Assembly: GCA_040756715.1 (NCBI GenBank)
Contig: JBFLYE010000039.1
Coordinates: 1 to 7,156 of the forward strand
Length of the DNA stretch: 7,156 nucleotides
From: a bacterium
GTDB taxonomy: Bacteria > UBA9089 > UBA9088
Reading direction: 5' to 3'
Position numbers and translations under genes: made by a program. The notes beneath the pieces were generated by a model that saw nothing but the letters and a program-made list of their open reading frames with translations, searched no databases and had not been told where the DNA came from. Positions 1-5,001 of the stretch are shown here, one piece after another; the stretch's first letter is position 1; each line of letters starts with the position of its first letter.

Positions 1-11
1 CTTAAACCTTC

Positions 12-46
12 AATTCAAAATTCAAAATTTAGAATTCAAAATTTCT
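12..46. repeat. Degenerate heptanucleotide tandem repeat
   Basis: The sequence reads as consecutive 7-mers: AATTCAA (12-18), AATTCAA (19-25), AATTTAG (26-32), AATTCAA (33-39) and AATTTCT (40-46). The word AATTCAAAATT recurs at 12-22, 19-29 and 33-43. A second array with the same period but a different consensus lies after the xer gene at 4935-4969. The period is seen directly; its function is unknown. Confidence 0.6.
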
Positions 47-50
47 TAAA

Positions 51-66
51 AGGTGGATGAATTTTT
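51..66 (+). repeat. 16-bp dispersed repeat, copy 1
   Basis: AGGTGGATGAATTTTT is identical to 5762-5777, where it forms the left arm of a hairpin. Here the right arm (a CCACCT complement) is absent, so this copy would be a half element or a remnant. An exact 16-bp match between two intergenic sites about 5.7 kb apart is unlikely by chance, although the A/T-rich tail weakens the case. Confidence 0.5.
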
Positions 67-170
67 AACAGATAAACACAACCCTATCTATTTTTGCACT
101 AAGTAATGGAAGATACTATAGCTATCTAAAATTATTTGTCTCTATTTTTTATGTGGTAAATTTATCTTAT

Positions 171-190
171 AACCACGAATGAACACGAAT
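171..190. repeat. 10-bp tandem duplication (CACGAAT type)
   Basis: AACCACGAAT (171-180) is followed directly by GAACACGAAT (181-190), matching in 8 of 10 positions and sharing CACGAAT. Spacer repeats of this kind can form longer arrays elsewhere in a genome, but only two units are present here. Confidence 0.4.
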
Positions 191-252
191 AGAGGATACA
201 AAATTACTGTTTCATCCAAAGTTATCTGTGGCTTAAGAAGTAGGTGTCAGGG

Positions 253-270
253 AGGGGAGCGTAGTCCCCT
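253..270. other. GC-rich stem-loop upstream of tRNA-Phe
   Basis: AGGGGA (253-258) and TCCCCT (265-270) are perfectly complementary around a 6-nt loop, GCGTAG. No T-run follows on the + strand, so it is not a convincing rho-independent terminator. It sits at the start of the GC-rich island (about 245-298) that leads into the tRNA. It could be a transcript-end or processing structure, or part of a GC-rich dispersed repeat. Confidence 0.4.
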
Positions 271-275
271 ATGAG

Positions 276-298
276 GAGCGCGAAGGCGAAGCGATAAA
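276..298. repeat. GC-rich GGAGCG / GCGAAGCGA motif, copy 1
   Basis: GGAGCG (276-281) and GCGAAGCGA (286-294) also occur, fused together, at 4987-4998 immediately before and overlapping the cooC translation start. Both stand out sharply from the A/T-rich surroundings. This looks like a short dispersed motif; its function is unknown. Confidence 0.4.
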
Positions 299-371
299 GG
301 CGAGGTAGCTCAGTTGGTAGAGCGCGGGACTGAAAATCCCGGCGTCCCCAGTTCGATTCCGGGCCTCGCCA
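299..371 (+). tRNA. tRNA-Phe (anticodon GAA)
   Basis: This 73-nt gene folds into a full cloverleaf. The 7-bp acceptor stem is perfect (299-305 with 364-370). The D arm has GCTC/GAGC (308-311, 320-323) around AGTTGGTA, the anticodon stem is CGGGA/TCCCG (325-329, 337-341), and the loop CTGAAAA gives anticodon GAA (332-334), decoding Phe. The variable loop is GCGTC, and the T arm (347-363) has the TTCGATT loop. The discriminator is A371. CCA is not encoded, because T follows directly, so the 3' end must be completed by tRNA nucleotidyltransferase. One A-C mismatch (350/360) lies in the T stem next to the conserved G-C closing pair. Confidence 0.97.
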
Positions 372-385
372 TTTTTAATCTTCCA

Positions 386-430
386 AACTTCTTAAGTTAA
401 GAACTTCTGAAGTTTTTAAGTTTAGAATTT
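386..430. repeat. Long imperfect palindrome, dispersed element copy 1 (possible tRNA terminator)
   Basis: This is an inverted repeat centred on T408. Arms 386-407 and 409-430 pair with three mismatches (388/428, 393/423, 396/420) and one G-T pair (401/415). The core AACTTC-T-GAAGTT is perfect and is followed by a T-run (413-417). Positions 390-427 align without gaps to 3208-3245 inside the ParB-like gene at 30 of 38 positions. Differences in the inner stem (399-401 versus 3217-3219) are matched on the opposite arm so that pairing is kept. Just downstream of tRNA-Phe and upstream of the purD promoter, it may also act as a weak terminator. Confidence 0.7.
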
Positions 431-439
431 AAAAAAGCC

Positions 440-469
440 TTGACTAAATGATAAAAGTAAAATTATACT
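440..469 (+). promoter_or_regulatory. Sigma-70-type promoter for the purD cluster
   Basis: A -35 box TTGACT (440-445) and a -10 box TATACT (464-469) are separated by 18 bp. Only 6 nt separate the -10 box from the purD ATG at 476, so initiation about 7 nt downstream would fall on the start codon and give a leaderless mRNA. No Shine-Dalgarno sequence is visible before that ATG, which agrees. The promoter probably serves all or much of the cluster to 4934. Confidence 0.7.
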
Positions 470-475
470 TTTGTT

Positions 476-1762
476 ATGAAAATTTTAATTATCGGGAATG
501 GAGGGAGGGAAGATGCCATTGGATGGAAGCTTTCCCAAAGCCCTAATGTAGATGAAATATTTGTTGCCCCTGGAAATGGTGGAACAAAAAGGTTTGGAAA
601 AAATATAGCTGTAAAGAAAAAAGACCTATTTTCTCTTTCCTCCTTTGTAAAGGAGCAAAAAATAGACCTTACCATAGTTGGACCAGAAACGCCGCTTGCT
701 AGCGGAATAGTTAATCATTGGAATGAAAAAAACCTTATGATATTTGGACCTTCAAAAGAGGCAGCACAACTTGAGACAAGCAAGGTATTTGCAAAGGAAT
801 TTATGAGAAAAAACAATATCCCAACCGCAAAATTTAAGGTATTCTCAGAGGCAGAAGAGGCATTAAAGTATATCTTTAAAAAGAAGTATCCAATTGTAAT
901 AAAAGCAGATGGTTTATGCTTTGGAAAAGGAACATTTGTCTGCGAAGACCAAAGGGAAGGAACAACAGCTATAGGGAAGATTATGGAGGAGAGAATATTT
1001 AATTCTGCGGGAGATAAGGTAATTATTGAAGATTTTATCGAGGGAGAGGAGGCTTCATATATTGCCTTTATTGAGGGAGAAAATTTTCTTTCCCTACCCA
1101 TATCCCAGGATCATAAAAGGATATTTGATGGCGATTCTGGACCAAATACAGGTGGAATGGGTGCATATTCTCCCACCAGCCTAATCACGCAAGATTTAGA
1201 GGAAAAAATAAAGAAAGATATTTTAATTCCTACAATTTCAGGTCTTCATAATCTGGGAATTGTATTTAAAGGAATTCTCTATCTTGGGCTTATTTTTAAG
1301 GATAACAATCCGTATCTTCTGGAATACAATACAAGATTTGGAGACCCAGAGACACAGGCAATAATTCCAAGATTACGCTCAGATCTTCTAATACCCATTA
1401 TGGCAACCATAGAGGGAGGGTTGAATAAGGTAAAATTAGAAGTAGATAAAAGAAAATCCCTTTGCGTGGTTCTTGCCTCCTTAGGCTATCCAGAAAATTA
1501 TGAGAAACATAAAGAAATAAAAGGTGTTTCCCAAATAAATGATAATGATATTTTTGTTTTCTATGCAGGTGTGGAGGATAGGGAGGGAAAGCTCCTTACC
1601 TCTGGTGGAAGGGTATTGGGAATAACAGGATTAGGAAATACTATAAAATCCGCAAAAACAAAGGTTTATAATGCAATATCTAATGTAAAATATGAAAATA
1701 TATATTTTAGAAGTGATATTGGAGATAGGGAGATAAAAAGGGAGGAAGAATTTAGGATTTAA
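476..1762 (+). CDS. purD: Phosphoribosylamine-glycine ligase (GAR synthetase)
   Basis: PurD is a cytosolic enzyme that joins phosphoribosylamine and glycine with ATP to give glycinamide ribonucleotide, the second step of de novo purine synthesis. The 428-residue length is normal. Visible motifs in order: N-terminal GNGGRE (7-12), APGNGGT (31-37), the ATP-grasp glycine-rich loop KADGLCFGKG (143-152), the signature QDHKR..DGDSGPNTGGMGAYSP (211-233) and EYNTRFGDPETQ (283-294), which carries metal and ATP ligands. The C-terminal domain has GGRVLG near residue 380. The usual GREHA is GREDA here (D13), and the loop has CF where AA is common; both look like divergence rather than decay. It is the first gene of the cluster, and its stop abuts the next ATG. 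It has no SD and sits directly behind its promoter. Confidence 0.97.
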   Translation: MKILIIGNGGREDAIGWKLSQSPNVDEIFVAPGNGGTKRFGKNIAVKKKDLFSLSSFVKEQKIDLTIVGPETPLASGIVNHWNEKNLMIFGPSKEAAQLETSKVFAKEFMRKNNIPTAKFKVFSEAEEALKYIFKKKYPIVIKADGLCFGKGTFVCEDQREGTTAIGKIMEERIFNSAGDKVIIEDFIEGEEASYIAFIEGENFLSLPISQDHKRIFDGDSGPNTGGMGAYSPTSLITQDLEEKIKKDILIPTISGLHNLGIVFKGILYLGLIFKDNNPYLLEYNTRFGDPETQAIIPRLRSDLLIPIMATIEGGLNKVKLEVDKRKSLCVVLASLGYPENYEKHKEIKGVSQINDNDIFVFYAGVEDREGKLLTSGGRVLGITGLGNTIKSAKTKVYNAISNVKYENIYFRSDIGDREIKREEEFRI

Positions 1763-2095
1763 ATGGAAGATTGTATCTTTTGTAAGATTGTAAATAAAGA
1801 GATAAAGGCAAATATTGCCTATGAGGATGAAAAAATGATGGCATTTTATGATATAAATCCACAGGCTCCATTTCATCTTCTCTTAATTCCAAAAAAACAC
1901 ATTGCAGATATTCTTTCACTTGAAGATAAAGATATAATTGGTGAAATGATGTTGAAAATTAAGGAATTAACAAAGGATATTTCACAAAATGGTTTTAGAA
2001 TAGTGATAAATTGTGGAAGAGATTCGGGATGTGAGGTCTTTCACTTACACATTCATATATTAGGAGGAAGGAGGTTAAATTGGCCTCCGGGATAA
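1763..2095 (+). CDS. HIT/HINT-family purine nucleoside phosphoramidase
   Basis: This is a 110-residue histidine-triad protein. Enzymes of the HINT branch hydrolyse purine nucleoside phosphoramidates and aminoacyl-adenylates to release AMP, usually as homodimers in the cytosol. The triad HLHIHI gives H94, H96 and H98, with H96 the expected nucleophile. The C-terminal [10 protein letters not shown], the central [17 protein letters not shown] (about 32-48) and the DCIFCKI start are typical of HINT. The C4-x-x-C7 pair matches the metal-site cysteines seen in some family members. It starts with zero spacing after the purD stop, with a weak AGGA (1754-1757) upstream, so translational coupling is likely. 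The exact physiological substrate cannot be read from the sequence. Confidence 0.93.
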   Translation: MEDCIFCKIVNKEIKANIAYEDEKMMAFYDINPQAPFHLLLIPKKHIADILSLEDKDIIGEMMLKIKELTKDISQNGFRIVINCGRDSGCEVFHLHIHILGGRRLNWPPG

Positions 2096-2096
2096 A

Positions 2097-2294
2097 ATGA
2101 AAAAAGCAATGGTTGGGATAAAGGTTTATGACAATGAATCCTTAGACAATGCCTTAAGAAGATTCAAAAGAAAATGCCTTGAGGAAGGAATAACAGAGGA
2201 GCTTAAAAAACGGGCATATTATGATAAACCTTCTGTGAGAAGAAAAAAGAAAAGCGTGCTTGCTCGTAAAAAAAGATGGGCAATTATTTATTAA
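2097..2294 (+). CDS. rpsU: Small ribosomal subunit protein bS21
   Basis: This 65-residue, strongly basic protein has the bS21 pattern: [17 protein letters not shown] near the N-terminus, then [23 protein letters not shown] and a lysine/arginine tail. In known ribosomes bS21 binds the 30S platform near the 3' end of 16S rRNA and affects initiation. It begins one nucleotide after the HIT stop, with a short GGGA (2089-2092) 4 nt before the ATG. An internal ATG at 2109 would give the more usual [11 protein letters not shown] start, so the four extra N-terminal residues are uncertain. The mRNA just upstream contains AGGAGG words and a CCTCC (2084-2088) that can pair with GGAGG (2070-2074). Confidence 0.95.
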   Translation: MKKAMVGIKVYDNESLDNALRRFKRKCLEEGITEELKKRAYYDKPSVRRKKKSVLARKKRWAIIY

Positions 2295-2305
2295 AAAAGG
2301 CCTGA

Positions 2306-3079
2306 ATGGGGAAAATTATTGCGATTGCTAACCAAAAGGGTGGCGTGGGAAAGACCACAACTTGTGTTAATTTAGGAGCAGGAATTTCCTCTTTGGGTTA
2401 TAAAACCTTAATTATAGATATGGATCCCCAAGCAAATGCAAGCATCCATCTGGATATTTCAATTCATAAATTAAACCATTCAATGTATGATGTTTTAATT
2501 TCACAAGATATAAAACTATCCGATATAATTCTTAAAACATCCGTTTCTAAATTAGATGTAGCCCCATCACATATCAATCTCTCTGGAGCAGAGATAGAAC
2601 TTGTCAATATGATTGGAAGGGAGAGGGTTTTAAAAGAGAAGGTAGAGGAAATAATAGACAGCTATGATTATATTTTGATTGATTGCCCACCTTCACTTGG
2701 GCTTCTTACCCTAAATTCATTGACCACCGCACAATATCTGATTATACCCCTTCAGACAGAATTTTTTGCCCTAGAGGGAATAGATAAGCTTATAAGGACA
2801 ATTGAGATTGTAAAGAATAAGTTAAATCATAGCCTTGAAATTTTAAGTATAGTTCCTACCCTCTATACAGAGAAAACAAAGCTTGCAAAAGAGGCTTTAG
2901 AAAAGATTACGGGTTATTTTAAAAACAATGTTTCCAAAACAAGGATAAGGAGAAATGTAAAGCTTGCTGAGTCTCCATCGCATGGAATGCCCATAATGCT
3001 CTATGCACCAAGGTCATATGGAACAATTGATTATCACGACCTTTCTAAAGAAATTGTTAAAAAAACAATAAAAGTCTAA
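2306..3079 (+). CDS. parA: ParA/Soj-type chromosome partitioning ATPase
   Basis: This 257-residue ParA ATPase would form ATP-dependent dimers on the nucleoid and move or position DNA bound by its centromere-binding partner. The deviant Walker A KGGVGKTT spans 11-18 (signature K11, K16), Walker A' DMDPQAN has D40, and Walker B is LIDCPPS around D126. The C-terminal RRNVKLAESPSHGMPI is typical of chromosomal Soj proteins. There is no N-terminal helix-turn-helix extension, which separates it from P1-type ParA. AAAGG (2296-2300) lies 5 nt before the ATG, shortly after the rpsU stop. The next gene encodes its likely partner. A MinD or other family role is less likely given the Soj-like C-terminus. 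Confidence 0.93.
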   Translation: MGKIIAIANQKGGVGKTTTCVNLGAGISSLGYKTLIIDMDPQANASIHLDISIHKLNHSMYDVLISQDIKLSDIILKTSVSKLDVAPSHINLSGAEIELVNMIGRERVLKEKVEEIIDSYDYILIDCPPSLGLLTLNSLTTAQYLIIPLQTEFFALEGIDKLIRTIEIVKNKLNHSLEILSIVPTLYTEKTKLAKEALEKITGYFKNNVSKTRIRRNVKLAESPSHGMPIMLYAPRSYGTIDYHDLSKEIVKKTIKV

Positions 3080-3125
3080 AGAGTCTATGGGGTTAAGGAA
3101 AAATGAATTTTAAGTAGAAAGACAA

Positions 3126-3476
3126 ATGAAAAAGCCTGTATTGGGAAAAGGGGCAGATGCCCTATTTGAAATAACCCAAACCGACACAAAAGGGATAGAG
3201 GAGAAGGTCTTAAGTTCTAAACTTCCGAAGTTTAGAACTTTTGAACATAGACTTACAATCCTTCTTAAAGAATCCCACCTTTCTTTTCTTTCGGGGCTTG
3301 AGAAAAAGATTATGAGAAGCAGAAACTCTAAAAACAAAAGGGAGAGGATAACAAAAAATTCAATAATCAGGGCCTGCCTTGATGCAATGGCTAATCTTCC
3401 TATCGATACATCCGAAATTCCAGATGAAAGAGAGCTTTTAAGAAGGATAGAGAGGGCAATAAATGAAAGGGCTTAA
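3126..3476 (+). CDS. Small ParB-like partner of ParA with predicted ribbon-helix-helix domain
   Basis: This 116-residue basic protein follows parA by 46 nt. Its start, KPVLGKGADALFE (3-15), resembles the LGKGLDALF box that opens chromosomal ParB proteins, a region known to contact and stimulate ParA. No ParB/sulfiredoxin CTPase domain or helix-turn-helix follows. Instead residues 42-91 fit a ribbon-helix-helix: strand RLTILL, helix KESHLSFLSGLEKKIMRS, then ITKNSIIRACLDAMANL, ending in a charged helix (100-115). Residues 28-40 are encoded by a palindromic repeat (3206-3246) and form the linker. The inferred role is a compact centromere-binding adapter for ParA, functionally like ParG or omega. 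The RHH assignment is by eye. No strong SD; GAAAGA (3116-3121) is weak. The gene overlaps the next by 14 nt. Confidence 0.72.
   Translation: MKKPVLGKGADALFEITQTDTKGIEEKVLSSKLPKFRTFEHRLTILLKESHLSFLSGLEKKIMRSRNSKNKRERITKNSIIRACLDAMANLPIDTSEIPDERELLRRIERAINERA
3206..3246. repeat. Palindromic repeat inside a coding sequence, copy 2
   Basis: Perfect 14-bp arms (3212-3225 and 3227-3240) surround a single C at 3226. Outer pairs at 3208/3244, 3209/3243 and 3206/3246 extend it with gaps. It is the counterpart of 386-430 and stays in frame, encoding residues 28-40 of the ParB-like protein (read as VLSSKLPKFRTFE). In mRNA it would form a strong hairpin within the gene. This is comparable in kind, though not in sequence, to Rickettsia palindromic elements that sit in frame within genes. 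Confidence 0.8.
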
Positions 3477-4083
3477 AACCTTTTGTGTAGGAGACTACGA
3501 AACAAATTGCTATCTTATCTTTAACAAGAAGAGCGCAATATTGATTGATGCAGGAGAAGGTGTAGAGCAAATTATATATTTTCTCTATTCACATAAGCTA
3601 TCCCTTAAATATATCATAAATACACATTGCCATATAGACCATATTATGGGAGATGATGAGATAAGAAAAGAGACAAAAGCAGAGCTTCTTGTCCATCTTA
3701 AAGACAAAGAAGGACTTTTTAATCCCCTTCTTAATTTATCGGGATTTTTGGGCTCTTCTATGAAATTTAAAGAAGCCACAAGAACAATTAAAGAAAATGA
3801 CATTATCACAGTGGGGGATATAAACCTTAAGGTTATTGAAACACCAGGCCATACCCCAGGCTCTATCTCCCTTCTTTTTGATGATGCTATATTTTGTGGC
3901 GATACGATATTTTCACAGGGAATAGGAAGAACAGACCTTCCAGGGGGAGACCATAAAATCTTAATAAATTCCATTAAGAAATTATTAAATTTTCCAGATA
4001 ACACAACACTTTATCCAGGACATGGAAATCCAGTAACAATAAAAGAGGCAAAATGTCAGCTTGTGAGCTTGATAAATTCATAG
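3463..4083 (+). CDS. Glyoxalase-II-like metallo-beta-lactamase-fold hydrolase
   Basis: This 206-residue cytosolic hydrolase belongs to the metallo-beta-lactamase fold, in the short glyoxalase-II-like (YcbL-type) group. All metal ligands are visible: T-H55-C-H57-I-D59-H60, H130 in GHTPGS, D147 in CGDTIF and H187 in YPGHG. GIGRTDLPGGD, common to this group, follows D147. Members cleave thioesters such as S-lactoylglutathione, or related substrates; the true thiol substrate is not readable here. It lacks the C-terminal helical domain of classical GloB, consistent with its length. AGAGGG (3451-3456) sits 6 nt before the ATG, inside the preceding gene, and supports this start with its 14-nt overlap. 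Confidence 0.92.
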   Translation: MKGLKTFCVGDYETNCYLIFNKKSAILIDAGEGVEQIIYFLYSHKLSLKYIINTHCHIDHIMGDDEIRKETKAELLVHLKDKEGLFNPLLNLSGFLGSSMKFKEATRTIKENDIITVGDINLKVIETPGHTPGSISLLFDDAIFCGDTIFSQGIGRTDLPGGDHKILINSIKKLLNFPDNTTLYPGHGNPVTIKEAKCQLVSLINS

Positions 4084-4934
4084 ATTACCTCTTATTAGAA
4101 AGGGGGTTTTCAAGGAATACAGTCTCTGCATATAGAAATGACATTAGCCATTTTATCCTTTTCCTTAAAAAAACAGCCTTTCAAGATATAGACATAAAAA
4201 TTCTTTTTAATTACTTATTAACTCTTAAAAAAAATAATCTTTCTTCAAGTAGTATATTAAGAAAAATTGCAAGCATAAGGGCATTTTTTAAATTCCTCCT
4301 TCAAGAGGGAATTATACAATCAAATCCAGCATCTTTTCTTAAATCTCAAAAAAGGGAAAGGAAACTTCCAAATTTCTTAACTTATGAGGAGATAGAAAAG
4401 CTTCTTTCTTCTCCTAATATTACAAGCAATTTGGGGATAAGAGATAAAGCATTACTTGAACTATTATACTCAACGGGAATGAGAGTCTCTGAGATTACTA
4501 AATTAAAAATTGAACAATTAAACCTTGAGCTTGGATTTGTCAGGGTATTTGGAAAAAGGGAAAAGGAAAGGATTGTTCCCATTGGAAAGGAGGCAATAAA
4601 ATATCTTAAAGTTTTTCTTCAAAAAAGGGGATGTTTTTTGAAGAAAAAAGGGGATTCTGGCTTTCTTTTTTTAAATTGGAGGGGCTCTCCTTTAACCAGG
4701 GAGGCTGTTTGGAAAATGATTAAAAGATATGGAATAATTGCTGGAATAAGAAAAAACCTATTTCCCCATATCATTAGGCATTCATTTGCCACGCACCTTT
4801 TAAGAAATAAGGCTGATCTTAGGGTAATTCAAGAATTACTTGGACATTCTGATATATCAACCACCCAAATTTATACACACCTTGACAGCAATACAATGAA
4901 GGAATTTCATAAAAGATATCATCCAAGAGCATAA
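4053..4934 (+). CDS. xerD: XerC/XerD-family tyrosine recombinase (XerD-like)
   Basis: This 293-residue site-specific recombinase would resolve chromosome dimers at a dif site. An N-terminal SAM-like core-binding domain (about 5-85, containing ERGFSRNTVSAYRNDI) precedes the catalytic domain. The full set of active-site residues is visible: R144 in GMRVSE, K168 in GKREKERIVP, H239 and R242 in HIIRHSFATHLL, H265 in LLGHSDISTTQ and nucleophile Y274 in IYTH. The C-terminal KRYHPRA favours XerD, but XerC versus XerD cannot be settled here. The start overlaps the hydrolase gene by 31 nt and has AAGAGG (4043-4048) 4 nt upstream, implying coupling. It lies close to the ParA module. Nothing suggests a mobile-element integrase: no att-like repeats or accessory genes adjoin it. 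Confidence 0.94.
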   Translation: MSACELDKFIDYLLLERGFSRNTVSAYRNDISHFILFLKKTAFQDIDIKILFNYLLTLKKNNLSSSSILRKIASIRAFFKFLLQEGIIQSNPASFLKSQKRERKLPNFLTYEEIEKLLSSPNITSNLGIRDKALLELLYSTGMRVSEITKLKIEQLNLELGFVRVFGKREKERIVPIGKEAIKYLKVFLQKRGCFLKKKGDSGFLFLNWRGSPLTREAVWKMIKRYGIIAGIRKNLFPHIIRHSFATHLLRNKADLRVIQELLGHSDISTTQIYTHLDSNTMKEFHKRYHPRA

Positions 4935-4969
4935 AAATTGCAAATTTTAAAATGCAAATCTCAAATTGA
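4935..4969. repeat. Degenerate heptanucleotide repeat after xerD
   Basis: Starting immediately after the xerD stop, the sequence reads as 7-mers AAATTGC, AAATTTT, AAAATGC, AAATCTC and AAATTGA. The period matches the array at 12-46, with a related A-tract consensus. No clear terminator hairpin is present in this 67-nt gap. The phased A-tracts are not at helical period (7 rather than 10-11 bp), so intrinsic bending is not expected to be strong. Confidence 0.5.
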
Positions 4970-4986
4970 TGAGAGGATAAAAATTT

Positions 4987-5001
4987 GGAGCGAAGCGACG
5001 A
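4987..5001 (+). promoter_or_regulatory. cooC ribosome-binding site within a GC-rich repeat motif
   Basis: GGAG (4987-4990) precedes the cooC ATG by 11 nt and is the only SD-like sequence there apart from a distant GAGAGG (4971-4976). It belongs to GGAGCGAAGCGACGA, which shares GGAGCG and GCGAAGCGA with the island before tRNA-Phe (276-294). The SD function is inferred from position; the shared words are seen directly. Confidence 0.45.

Larger units (their letters stand above)
1..298. other. Upstream non-coding region with small repeats
   Basis: I see no supportable protein gene in this stretch; reading frames are short and broken by stops. It is very A/T-rich up to about 240 and then becomes abruptly GC-rich (about 245-300) just before the tRNA. 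Inside it are a 7-bp periodic A/T array (12-46), a 16-bp word that recurs after cooC (51-66), a 10-bp tandem duplication (171-190) and a stem-loop (253-270). No convincing tRNA promoter could be picked. The end of an upstream gene could lie outside the window. Confidence 0.6.

Noticed and set aside
94-122. Possible promoter TTGCAC-17-TATAGC
   Set aside because: The boxes match consensus poorly (3 and 4 of 6), and it lies about 177 nt upstream of the tRNA with no feature to tie it to.
715-1101. 128-codon open frame on the minus strand within purD
   Set aside because: It lies wholly inside a clearly conserved purD and its translation shows no recognisable motif; it is an antisense shadow.
1631-1876. 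81-codon minus-strand frame spanning the purD/HIT junction, rich in hydrophobic residues
   Set aside because: The apparent membrane character comes from reading A-rich codons in reverse; both overlapped genes are convincing.
3103-3117. ATG upstream of the ParB-like gene as an alternative start
   Set aside because: It reads only four codons (MNFK) before a TAG stop.
3585-4004. 139-codon open frame on the minus strand within the hydrolase gene
   Set aside because: It is antisense to a gene with all its metal ligands intact, and the translation is low in recognisable structure.
4053-4934. Tyrosine recombinase as an integrase of a mobile element next to the tRNA gene
   Set aside because: It is a full XerD-like protein coupled to a housekeeping gene, the tRNA is 3.7 kb away beyond purD, and no duplicated tRNA 3' end was seen.
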